64,000 nucleotides of DNA, taken from contig NZ_CP016768.2 of the NCBI RefSeq assembly GCF_002287885.2, forward strand, positions 124,001 through 188,000. The letters run 5' to 3'. The stretch's first letter is position 1, and every line of letters starts with the position of its first letter. The notes beneath the pieces were generated by a model, which saw only the letters and a list, made by a program, of their open reading frames with translations, was not told the DNA's origin and did not search any database. Source of the stretch: Candidatus Nanopelagicus limnes. GTDB lineage: Bacteria > Actinomycetota > Actinomycetes > Nanopelagicales > Nanopelagicaceae. Of the stretch, positions 1-7,825 are shown one piece after another. The position numbers were made by a program, and so were the translations under genes.

Positions 1-2
1 AA

Positions 3-503
3 ATAACAAGCATATTAATGCCTATGGCGAAGTTTAACTCGGCACATTTCTATGTTTTGAACTTGATTACCTTAATACTGGTTACTTATTTCTTACTAAA
101 GCTTAAGTCTATTCCGAATCTATCTGCCACTTCTTTTTTTGTCATGTTTGGTTTTATATTATTCAATAAGCAATATTCAATGCAATATGTTATTTGGCTT
201 TCTGCGTTGGCCGTGATTTCAATGCCATATATTAAGAAACAACACCAGGATTTATTAATTTATGTGTATGTTTTATGGCAAGCCTCCGAATTAGCTTTTC
301 AATACTCCTTTTTTCAGAAACTATTGACCGATGTATATGCAAATTCCGCTACGCCAATGACAATTACAGTTTCAAATACCACCTTTGCGTATGTAGGGGC
401 AGTTAGATATTTCCTGGCAGTGGCTTTTGCATTATTACTGGCAAGATTTGTGTATCTTAAAAACAGTGCGGATACCGCCATAAAAGATAAATCCATCCTT
501 TAG
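3..503 (+). CDS. Membrane glycosyltransferase (GT-C/DUF2029-like), C-terminal fragment
   Basis: The reading frame is open to the left edge of the window, so this is the 3' part of a longer gene; an internal ATG at 18 is probably not the start. The visible part has about four hydrophobic segments. It contains FNKQYSMQYVIWL near its middle, which resembles the F-K-x-x-S-x-Q-Y-x-x-W signature of actinobacterial GT-C mannosyltransferases (DUF2029/GT87 and Gpi18-like). These enzymes use polyprenyl-phosphate sugars on the outer face of the membrane to build lipoglycans or wall glycans. The assignment rests on that motif and the membrane topology; the catalytic N-terminal half is outside the window. 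It lies 60 bases upstream of cysS on the same strand. Confidence 0.55.
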   Translation: MTSILMPMAKFNSAHFYVLNLITLILVTYFLLKLKSIPNLSATSFFVMFGFILFNKQYSMQYVIWLSALAVISMPYIKKQHQDLLIYVYVLWQASELAFQYSFFQKLLTDVYANSATPMTITVSNTTFAYVGAVRYFLAVAFALLLARFVYLKNSADTAIKDKSIL

Positions 504-562
504 TACTTCAGGGTTGTTTAAGTTAAGTTGGGCAACGAAGTAACTGAAGGTAGACTGACTCA

Positions 563-1936
563 GTGAGTTCATTAAATCTTTATGACACCAAAAGCAGAAC
601 TGTTTCTGCGTTTAAACCAATAAAAAAGTGTGAGGTTGGGATATATCTCTGTGGCGCAACGGTTCAAGCACCCCCGCATATTGGTCATATTAGAAGTGGT
701 GTTAATTTTGATATTTTACGACGTTGGTTAATTGCATCTGGTTACAAAGTAAATTTCATAAGAAATGTAACTGATATTGATGACAAGATTTTGCATAAGG
801 CAGTTCATGAGGAAATTCCATGGTGGCAGGTTGCGCAAAAATATGAACGAGCATTTACCGATGCCTATAACTGGCTAAATGTTTTACCACCAACATATGA
901 GCCTCGGGCTACCGGTCACATAACTCAAATGATTGAGTTAATAAATAAGTTAATTGAAAACGGATCAGCTTATGCCCCAGGAAATGGCGATGTTTATCTT
1001 GAGGTAAGAAAAGTTAAGAATTATCTAGAGCTTTCCAATCAAAAGTTAGATGATCTTTTAGTAAGTGATGATGCTGATTTAAAGTATAAAAAGGATCCAA
1101 GAGATTTCGCACTTTGGAAAGCTGCTAAAAAAGGAGAACCATCGTGGCCAACACCATGGGGAGATGGCAGACCGGGTTGGCATATTGAGTGTTCTGCAAT
1201 GGCCCATGCCTATCTTGGTGAATCATTTGATATTCACGGTGGCGGACTTGATTTAATTTTTCCGCATCATGAAAATGAAATAGCACAATCAGCTTCCGCC
1301 GGTTTTGGCTTTGCCAATACCTGGATGCACAACGCATGGGTAACAACAAGTGGTGAGAAGATGAGTAAATCACTTGGTAATTCATTGCAGGTTGCTGAGA
1401 TTTTAAAGAAGGTGCGTGGGATTGAGCTTCGCTGGTATTTAGGGAGTGCTCATTATCGCAGTATGCTGGAGTTTTCATTTGAAGCACTAAATGAATCAGC
1501 AACAGCATTTAAACGAATTGAGGCTTTTTTAAGTAGAGCAGAGGCGATCTTAGGAAAAGCACCTGAGGTATTAATCGCAGATGAGTTTACTAAAGCTATG
1601 AATGATGATTTAGCTGTTCCACAAGCGCTAGCTTTTATTGCTGAAAGTATGAGAATTGGAAATAGCGCTGCTGAGTATAAGAAAGTCATTGCTAAAACTG
1701 CAGGTGAGATTCGTGGCGCTCTATCAATACTTGGCTGTGATCCAAAGGATGATGCATTTAAATTAAGTAGTTCTAATGATTCAGCAATTGATGGTCTGAT
1801 CAAATTAGCTCTTGAGCAAAGAGAGGCCGCAAGGGTGCGAAAAGATTTTGCTGCAGCTGATCAAATTCGTGATCAGATCGCCTCACTAGGCATTACAGTA
1901 GAAGACACATCCAATGGTCCAAGGTGGAGTTATTAA
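563..1936 (+). CDS. cysS: Cysteinyl-tRNA synthetase
   Basis: Cytoplasmic class I aminoacyl-tRNA synthetase that charges tRNA-Cys. The HIGH signature is PHIGH at residues 38-42 and the KMSKS loop is at 266-270. Zinc ligands expected for CysRS are visible: Cys30 (YLCGATV), Cys210 (HIECSAM) and the PHHENE segment shortly after. At 457 aa it has full family length, including the C-terminal helical anticodon-binding part. The start is GTG at 563; the first residues (SLNLYDT) match the usual CysRS N-terminus. Its stop TAA shares one base with the ATG of rlmB (TAATG), as in the cysS-rlmB pair of many actinobacteria, so the two are probably cotranscribed and translationally coupled. Confidence 0.97.
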   Translation: MSSLNLYDTKSRTVSAFKPIKKCEVGIYLCGATVQAPPHIGHIRSGVNFDILRRWLIASGYKVNFIRNVTDIDDKILHKAVHEEIPWWQVAQKYERAFTDAYNWLNVLPPTYEPRATGHITQMIELINKLIENGSAYAPGNGDVYLEVRKVKNYLELSNQKLDDLLVSDDADLKYKKDPRDFALWKAAKKGEPSWPTPWGDGRPGWHIECSAMAHAYLGESFDIHGGGLDLIFPHHENEIAQSASAGFGFANTWMHNAWVTTSGEKMSKSLGNSLQVAEILKKVRGIELRWYLGSAHYRSMLEFSFEALNESATAFKRIEAFLSRAEAILGKAPEVLIADEFTKAMNDDLAVPQALAFIAESMRIGNSAAEYKKVIAKTAGEIRGALSILGCDPKDDAFKLSSSNDSAIDGLIKLALEQREAARVRKDFAAADQIRDQIASLGITVEDTSNGPRWSY

Positions 1937-2907
1937 TGAAACCAGGTAAAGCACGTAAAGATCGCCCAAAGGGTGCCAAAACTTTTTCACGTGGCAGTAA
2001 TAAAAGAGTTGAGAGAAGTGCGGTAGCGCGCCCAGAAAAAAGAGATAACCGCCGAGATGATAAAGGTGATGCGCGTAAAGGATTTCGCAAGCCAGTTAAA
2101 ACAATTGACCGAGAGGTTAAGCGAGATGATCGAAGAGGTGATCGTCCTGAAAAAAGATTTGATCGAAGAGGGTCAATGCAAGATGCTGTCGCCGGTAAGA
2201 ACTCAGTTGTAGAGGCGCTTCGCGCAAAGATTCCTGCTAAAGAGTTAGTAGTTGCTATAAAGGTTGAGTTGGATGAGAAAATATCTGAAGCAATCAGATT
2301 AGCTAAAAATGCTGATCTGCCGATAAAAGAGATTCCTCGCAGGGCACTTGATGATTTAACGGGTTTTTCAAACCACCAAGGTATTGCCTTAGTTATCAAA
2401 CCCTTTAACTACACAGAGTTTTCAAAATTAATTGCAAATGCTAAAAAACCAATGATGTTGATTGGCTTAGATTCAATCACTGATCCACACAACCTTGGCG
2501 CGGTAGTTAGATCTGCAGCAGCCTTTGGCGCAGATGGAGTAGTAATTCCTGAGCGGCGAAATGCAGCCATGACAGGCTCTGCTTGGAAAGCATCTGCTGG
2601 TGCTGCTGCCCGAATGCCAATCTCACAGGTAACTAATTTAGTTAGATCTATTGAGGATGCTAAAAAGGCAGGATGTTTTGTAATTGGTTTGGATGCAGAT
2701 GGTGACACTACTTTGGCAAAGATGAATTTAGCAACTGAATCTGTATTTATTGTGGTTGGCAGTGAAGGAAAAGGTTTATCTAGATTGGTAAGAGAAAAGT
2801 GTGATTTAGTGGTTTCAATTCCAATGCAATCATCAGTTGAATCCTTAAATGCCAGCGTGGCAACAGCAATAGTTATGCACCAGGTTGCGGCTGAAAGAAG
2901 TAAGTAA
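1936..2907 (+). CDS. rlmB: 23S rRNA 2'-O-methyltransferase, TrmH/SpoU family (RlmB)
   Basis: SPOUT-class methyltransferase, predicted to methylate the 2'-O of a 23S rRNA guanosine (G2251 in E. coli) with S-adenosylmethionine. SpoU motif 1 (DPHNLGAVVRS) begins at residue 183, motif 2 (GSEGKG) at 275 and motif 3 (MQSSVESLNAS) at 297. An RNA-binding substrate domain precedes them (about 80-150). The first 75 residues are a Lys/Arg/Asp-rich, probably disordered extension common in actinobacterial RlmB. I place the start at ATG 1936, which overlaps the cysS stop and has AGGTGGAG a few bases upstream; an in-frame ATG at 1924 lies inside cysS and upstream of that ribosome-binding site. Confidence 0.93.
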   Translation: MKPGKARKDRPKGAKTFSRGSNKRVERSAVARPEKRDNRRDDKGDARKGFRKPVKTIDREVKRDDRRGDRPEKRFDRRGSMQDAVAGKNSVVEALRAKIPAKELVVAIKVELDEKISEAIRLAKNADLPIKEIPRRALDDLTGFSNHQGIALVIKPFNYTEFSKLIANAKKPMMLIGLDSITDPHNLGAVVRSAAAFGADGVVIPERRNAAMTGSAWKASAGAAARMPISQVTNLVRSIEDAKKAGCFVIGLDADGDTTLAKMNLATESVFIVVGSEGKGLSRLVREKCDLVVSIPMQSSVESLNASVATAIVMHQVAAERSK

Positions 2908-2908
2908 T

Positions 2909-3688
2909 TTGAGCTATACCCGTTTTATTGCCCTAGGTGACTCAATGACTGAGGGCATGAGTGATGAAGTAATTAATGGCAACTACCGAGGCTGGGCTGA
3001 TCGAGTAGCTGATGAGTTAGCAAAAGCTAACCCAAGTTTTACCTATATGAACCTTGCAATTAGAGGAAAGCTACTTAAGCAAGTTGTTGAGGATCAAATA
3101 CCTACTGCAATTAAATACATCCAAGGAAAGCAAACTTTAGTTTCATTTCACGCAGGAGCAAATGATGTATTGCGGCCAAATTATCGCCCCGAAATTTCAC
3201 TTCCTCAGTATGAACTTGGCATTAAGCAGTTAACAGATGCAGGAGCGACGGTAATACTTTTCACAGTTATCGATAAGGTTGAAGGTAAAGGAAAAACAGC
3301 CACTCTCTGGCATCAAAGATTTAGCGCATTTAATGAGAATGTTAGAAAAGTGGCTGCAAAGTATCCAGTAATTCTATTTGAGGCTAAAAATGCTGAGTTC
3401 TTAAATGATCGAAGATTTCTAGCCTTCGATCGATTACATATGAACTCTGAAGGCCATCGCAGATTAGCAAATGCTGTTTTAGAAGGATTAGGTTTTAACT
3501 TTGATCCAAATTGGAAGGTGCCACCTGTTGCCGCAAAAAAGCAGAATAAAATAATTAAAGTTTTAGTGAATATATCTTGGGTAGCCGTCTTCTTAATCCC
3601 CTGGATATGGCGACGGGTAAGGGGTAAATCCTCAGGTGATGGCAGGTCGGCAAAATATCCAGTACCAGTTAAATGGTTCTCACGCTGA
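2909..3688 (+). CDS. SGNH/GDSL-family esterase-lipase with C-terminal membrane segment
   Basis: Serine hydrolase of the SGNH fold, function unassigned (esterase, acyl-hydrolase or deacetylase). Block I is GDSMTEG with the nucleophile Ser12, block III is GAND at 83-86, and block V is DRLH with Asp174 and His177. A hydrophobic stretch near residues 211-228 followed by basic residues (RRVRG) suggests a C-terminal membrane anchor with no N-terminal signal peptide, so the catalytic domain probably stays in the cytoplasm or the topology is unusual. The chosen start is TTG at 2909, two bases after the rlmB stop, which gives the family-typical SYTRFIALGDS opening; an upstream TTG at 2885 lies inside rlmB. 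Likely part of the cysS-rlmB transcript. Confidence 0.85.
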   Translation: MSYTRFIALGDSMTEGMSDEVINGNYRGWADRVADELAKANPSFTYMNLAIRGKLLKQVVEDQIPTAIKYIQGKQTLVSFHAGANDVLRPNYRPEISLPQYELGIKQLTDAGATVILFTVIDKVEGKGKTATLWHQRFSAFNENVRKVAAKYPVILFEAKNAEFLNDRRFLAFDRLHMNSEGHRRLANAVLEGLGFNFDPNWKVPPVAAKKQNKIIKVLVNISWVAVFLIPWIWRRVRGKSSGDGRSAKYPVPVKWFSR

Positions 3689-3738
3689 ATTAGCCCCCCG
3701 ATTACCACCCGTTCACCTTTATAAAGCAAAATACTCGT

Positions 3739-5823
3739 GTGAATCAACATTTAATTGCGGCAAATCCAAGAGAGCGATTAATTGATCGAGAGCTAAGTTG
3801 GCTGGCATTTAACGAACGCGTACTTGAATTAGCGGAAGATCAAAGTAATCCACTGCTAGAGCGCTGTCGCTTCTTAGCGATATTTTCATCAAATCTTGAT
3901 GATTTTTATATGATCCGAGTTGCATCGGTAAAGCGAAAACTTGAGAGTGGAGTAACTAAGAAAAACACGGCCGGATACTCACCCGTTGAGTTACTAGCTG
4001 AGATCTCGAAAAAAACACAAGAGTTGATTGCCCGCCAAAGTAAATGTTTTCACGATGACTTAATGCCTAAATTAAAACAAAACGGAATTGAGATTACTGA
4101 GTGGGAAAAGTTAACCCAGGAAGAGATAGATCATATAAATAAGATTTTCACCAAACGGATATTTCCGGTACTGACCCCACTTGCAGTTGACCCATCTCAT
4201 CCATTCCCATATATCTCTGGGCTCTCACTCAATTTAGCAGTGTTGGTAAAGCAGCCAGATACTAATGAGGAGTTATTTGCCAGAGTGAAGGTGCCTGCAT
4301 CGCTACCAAGATTTATCGAAACTACTGAGTTTGTTGGTGCCAGATTTATTCCACTTGAAAAAGTAATTATTGCCAATTTACATCAGTTATTTCCCGGTAT
4401 GCATATTGAGGATTACTACACCTTTCGCATAACTCGCAATGCCGACTTAGAGCTAGAAGAGGATGAATCAGAAAATCTCCTTGAGTCTATGGAGCAGGAG
4501 TTACTGCGCAGAAAATTTGGACCACCGGTAAGACTTGAGGTAGCAAGTGATATTGACTCTGATTTGCTGAAGCGTTTAAAAGTTGAATTATCGATCAGAG
4601 AAGAAGATATCTCTCGTTATAAAGAGCCACTGGATTTAACTGGTTTAAATCGGATTGCAGATTTAGATAGACCAGAGTTGAAGTTTGCACCATTTAGAAA
4701 CCAGGTTGCACATGAGCTGCGCGAGATCGATCTAGAGTCAAATGATGAGTATTTTGCCGCTATCAGAAGACAAGAAATTTTGCTGCACCATCCATATGAC
4801 TCTTTTAATTCATCCGTCGTGCGCTTCTTAGAAGCAGCAGCTACTGATCCCCATGTACTTGCAATAAAGCAAACTCTTTATCGCACCTCAGGTGATTCAC
4901 CAATTGTTAATGCCTTAATTGAAGCGGCAGAAGCTGGTAAACAAGTACTTGCAGTGATTGAAATTAGAGCACGATTTGACGAACAAGCGAATGTGCGATG
5001 GGCAAGGAAATTAGAAGATGTTGGCGTACATGTGGTTTATGGATTAGTTGGGTTTAAAACACATGCCAAGCTATCTTTAATTGTTCGCGAAGAAGGCAGT
5101 TTGGTTCGCAGGTATAGCCATGTTGGAACCGGTAATTACAATCCAAAGACGGCAAGAATGTATGAAGATCTTGGCATCTTAAGTGCTGATGATCAGTTGG
5201 GTGAGGATTTGAATAAATTATTTAATCAACTTTCAGGCTTTGCCCCACAGTCTTCCTTTAACCGATTACTTGTTGCTCCCCGCACCATCCGATCTGGTTT
5301 ACTTGAGAAAATTCAGCGGGAAATCGAAAATAAAAAAGCAGGAAAGCATGCCTTTATTCGTTTAAAACTAAACTCCTTACTTGATGAGGAATTTGTTGAG
5401 GCGCTCTATAACGCATCTATTGCTGGAGTTGAGGTTGATTTAGTTATTCGTGGGATCTGTTCATTAATGCCGGGCATCCCAGGTGTTTCAGAAAACATCA
5501 GAGTGCGCTCGATCTTAGGTAGATTTCTAGAACACTCTCGAATATTTCATTTTGCCAATGGTGGAGATGATGAAATTTATATTGGAAGCGCTGATCTAAT
5601 GGATCGAAATTTAAATCGCAGAGTTGAATCATTAGTAAAACTCACCCGAGCCGAGCACAAAAAATCCTTGATTAGAATTTTTGACCAATACACCGCATCA
5701 ACTACAGCCGCCTGGCACCTTCTACCAACAGGCAAATGGTTGCTAGTTGATAAGGATCCAAGTGGTGCACCGCTGGCAGATTTACAGGCAATGATTATTG
5801 AGGCTTATCGAGCCAAAGTATGA
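3739..5823 (+). CDS. ppk1: Polyphosphate kinase 1
   Basis: Reversibly transfers the gamma phosphate of ATP onto polyphosphate. At 694 aa it has full Ppk1 length. The N-terminal domain opens with LIDRELSWLAFNERVLE. In the two phospholipase-D-like C-terminal domains, the autophosphorylated histidine is His442 in KTHAK and the second conserved histidine is His599 in LEHSRIFHF. The start is GTG at 3739. Its stop overlaps the next gene (ATGA), the same ppk-mutT1 pairing seen in Mycobacterium (Rv2984/Rv2985). With the convergent exopolyphosphatase downstream it forms a polyphosphate synthesis and turnover locus. Confidence 0.97.
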   Translation: MNQHLIAANPRERLIDRELSWLAFNERVLELAEDQSNPLLERCRFLAIFSSNLDDFYMIRVASVKRKLESGVTKKNTAGYSPVELLAEISKKTQELIARQSKCFHDDLMPKLKQNGIEITEWEKLTQEEIDHINKIFTKRIFPVLTPLAVDPSHPFPYISGLSLNLAVLVKQPDTNEELFARVKVPASLPRFIETTEFVGARFIPLEKVIIANLHQLFPGMHIEDYYTFRITRNADLELEEDESENLLESMEQELLRRKFGPPVRLEVASDIDSDLLKRLKVELSIREEDISRYKEPLDLTGLNRIADLDRPELKFAPFRNQVAHELREIDLESNDEYFAAIRRQEILLHHPYDSFNSSVVRFLEAAATDPHVLAIKQTLYRTSGDSPIVNALIEAAEAGKQVLAVIEIRARFDEQANVRWARKLEDVGVHVVYGLVGFKTHAKLSLIVREEGSLVRRYSHVGTGNYNPKTARMYEDLGILSADDQLGEDLNKLFNQLSGFAPQSSFNRLLVAPRTIRSGLLEKIQREIENKKAGKHAFIRLKLNSLLDEEFVEALYNASIAGVEVDLVIRGICSLMPGIPGVSENIRVRSILGRFLEHSRIFHFANGGDDEIYIGSADLMDRNLNRRVESLVKLTRAEHKKSLIRIFDQYTASTTAAWHLLPTGKWLLVDKDPSGAPLADLQAMIIEAYRAKV

Positions 5824-6707
5824 GTGATGTGATTTTGGCAGCTGGAGCCATAGTTTGGCGAAAGCACAAAGAGAAATTCACTGAAGTCGCAATTATTCAC
5901 CGTCCAAAATATGATGATTGGACATTTCCAAAAGGTAAATGTGAAATCGGTGAAGCATTAATCGCCTGCGCACACCGGGAAGTATTCGAAGAAACTAACA
6001 TTACAACTGAGTTTGGGCCATTTTTAGGCAAGGTTGAGTACGCAAGTCAGCAAGGCATGAAACAAGTTTCTTACTGGTCAGCCAAGGTGATTGATGAAAA
6101 ACCCTTCACGCCAAACTCTGAAGTTGATCAGATTAAATGGGTAGCAGTTACTAAAGTAAGTGAAATGCTTAGTATGGAAACAGATAGAGAGATATTAGAT
6201 AGTTTCATTAAATTAAAGTTTGATACTAAGCCATTTGTATTGCTGCGCCATGCTAAAGCAGTATCCCGAGATGAATGGCAAGGTGATGACGATGATCGGC
6301 CACTTGAGGACTTAGGCATAAATCAATCAAAGCGTTTACTTTCTACCTATAAAGTTTTTAATTTAGAGCAAATCCACACCTCAGATGCGATTCGCTGCTA
6401 CAGCACCGTTGAACCAATTGCTAACGGCTTAAATTTGAAGTTAGAGGTGACTGCAAAATTAAGTGAGAGCACTTATCGAAAGGATAAAGATAAAGCTTTT
6501 GATTATGCGAAAGAATTATTGAAATCTGAGATCAATGCAATGATTTGTAGTCATAATCCGATATTGCCAAAGATGCTTAACAAATTGACCAAGAAATCTG
6601 ATGTTGATGCAGATGAAGAGAAATTATCTCCTGCTGATGGTTGGGTAATTCACCGAGATGGTAAAGAAATTATTCAAATAGATCGGCTTGACGCTCCGCT
6701 TGTTTAA
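5820..6707 (+). CDS. mutT1: Nudix hydrolase-SixA-type histidine phosphatase fusion (MutT1-like)
   Basis: Two-domain protein like mycobacterial MutT1 (Rv2985). Residues 1-135 form a Nudix domain whose Nudix box runs from Gly39 to Ile61 (GKCEIGE...REVFEETNI). Residues 138-295 form a histidine phosphatase domain with the RH pair at Arg143-His144 (LLRHAKA) and a second histidine in SHNP (His245). In mycobacteria the fusion hydrolyses 8-oxo-dGTP and diadenosine polyphosphates in two steps; the same role is inferred here. The Nudix consensus glycine near the end of the box is Asn60, a departure from GX5EX7REUXEEXGU, although the metal-binding glutamates are intact. Starts with ATGA overlap on ppk1. 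Confidence 0.88.
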   Translation: MSDVILAAGAIVWRKHKEKFTEVAIIHRPKYDDWTFPKGKCEIGEALIACAHREVFEETNITTEFGPFLGKVEYASQQGMKQVSYWSAKVIDEKPFTPNSEVDQIKWVAVTKVSEMLSMETDREILDSFIKLKFDTKPFVLLRHAKAVSRDEWQGDDDDRPLEDLGINQSKRLLSTYKVFNLEQIHTSDAIRCYSTVEPIANGLNLKLEVTAKLSESTYRKDKDKAFDYAKELLKSEINAMICSHNPILPKMLNKLTKKSDVDADEEKLSPADGWVIHRDGKEIIQIDRLDAPLV

Positions 6708-7621
6708 GCTTCCATCCAATCTAGCCACTTTAAAACCACGCCTTCACGAAGTGCCCAAGGGCAAACTTCTAATTCAGCAATATCTAAATTTCGCATAACA
6801 CTTTCAGCTACAAAGGCCCCTGCCAAAATTTGTGAGGCTCGATTTTCAGAAACTCCTGGCAATTTTGCTCGCTCACTATTATTCATTTCAGATAATTTCG
6901 CTGATAACTTTCGAATGGCATCGGCGGTAATGTTTTTACCATTACCATCAAACCAATCACCGGTTAATCTGGCTAAGGTTCTAAGTGTTTTACTTGTTGC
7001 AATTGCTCGGTCACTTTCTTGATGTTTAACCAGGTTGGGCAAAATCTGCTCCAGCCTTTCTTCAATATGATCTCTAAGTGATCTAATGCTTTTATCTGTG
7101 TAAGGATCACCCTTTAAGAATTTATTAGTTAAACGTGCTGCGCCAAGTGGAAGTGAGATTGCAACCTCAGGTGATTCATCAACTCCAACTGCCATCTCAA
7201 GTGAGCCACCACCAATATCAATAACTAGTAACCGCCCACTTGACCAACCAAACCATCTACGGGCAGCTAGAAATGTAAGCCGCGCCTCTTCTTCGCCAGT
7301 TAAAACTTGTAAATCAATTCGAAAATCTTTGTTTATGGACTTTATTATCTCTTCGCCATTTTCAGCCTCACGAAGGGCTGATGTAGCAAAGGGCAGCAAC
7401 TCTTGCGTTTGCACAGATGCTGATTGCTCAATTGCTCGTTTGATACTACTTCTTAACTTATCTATTCCTTCTTGTGATACCTGATTATCATCTGAAATAT
7501 ATTGAGTTAGACGCAACTCCTCCTTGTAGTTAAAAGTTGGATTTGGCCGAGCACCAGGGGATGTGTCTACTACTTGTAAGTGCACAGTATTTGAGCCAAC
7601 ATCTAAGACTCCAAGGCGCAT
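6704..7621 (-). CDS. ppx1: Exopolyphosphatase/GppA-family phosphatase (first paralogue)
   Basis: ASKHA-fold Ppx/GppA phosphatase that removes terminal phosphate from polyphosphate or converts pppGpp to ppGpp. Phosphate-loop motifs are visible: DVGSNTVHL near the N-terminus and VIDIGGGSLEMA around residue 142. The catalytic glutamate is expected near the LPFATSALREAENGEE segment. At 305 aa it is the short actinobacterial form without the C-terminal HD-like domain. It converges on mutT1 with a 4-base overlap of 3' ends. A second paralogue lies at 62666-63580; mycobacteria also carry two (Rv0496, Rv1026). Whether it is an exopolyphosphatase or a GppA cannot be settled from sequence, but its position next to ppk1 favours polyphosphate. 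Confidence 0.88.
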   Translation of the reverse strand: MRLGVLDVGSNTVHLQVVDTSPGARPNPTFNYKEELRLTQYISDDNQVSQEGIDKLRSSIKRAIEQSASVQTQELLPFATSALREAENGEEIIKSINKDFRIDLQVLTGEEEARLTFLAARRWFGWSSGRLLVIDIGGGSLEMAVGVDESPEVAISLPLGAARLTNKFLKGDPYTDKSIRSLRDHIEERLEQILPNLVKHQESDRAIATSKTLRTLARLTGDWFDGNGKNITADAIRKLSAKLSEMNNSERAKLPGVSENRASQILAGAFVAESVMRNLDIAELEVCPWALREGVVLKWLDWMEA

Positions 7622-7704
7622 ATGGGCAACCTACTAGATTTCATTGCTAAATCCTTGCGGGCAAGATGGTGATTTATTCATGGCATAATTACGCCTCACA
7701 CCAC

Positions 7705-7779
7705 GCCTCTCTAGCTCAGTGGTAGAGCAGCCGCCTTGTAAGCGGCAGGTCGTCAGTTCAATCCTGACGGGGGGCTCCA
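7705..7779 (+). tRNA. tRNA-Thr (anticodon UGU)
   Basis: Complete cloverleaf. The acceptor strands GCCTCTC/GGGGGGC pair with two G-U pairs. The D arm is GCTC-AGTGGTA-GAGC. The anticodon stem GCCGC/GCGGC encloses the loop CTTGTAA, giving anticodon TGT. The T arm is GTCAG-TTCAATC-CTGAC. The discriminator is T and CCA is encoded at 7777-7779. It reads ACA and, by wobble, ACG. Confidence 0.95.
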
Positions 7780-7825
7780 GTAACACCTACTTATTATTTC
7801 TAATTAATCAAAGTAGAGTTTAATT

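Noticed and set aside
3-503. Treating the first gene as a complete small membrane protein starting at 18
   Set aside because: The frame is open to the edge of the window and the motif belongs to the C-terminal part of larger glycosyltransferases.
1125-1508. Long minus-strand frame opposite cysS
   Set aside because: Antisense shadow of cysS; no start context or family match and the plus-strand gene is certain.
1893-2399. Minus-strand frame opposite rlmB
   Set aside because: Its Ser/Arg-rich composition mirrors the Lys/Arg/Asp-rich rlmB N-terminus; a coding-strand shadow.
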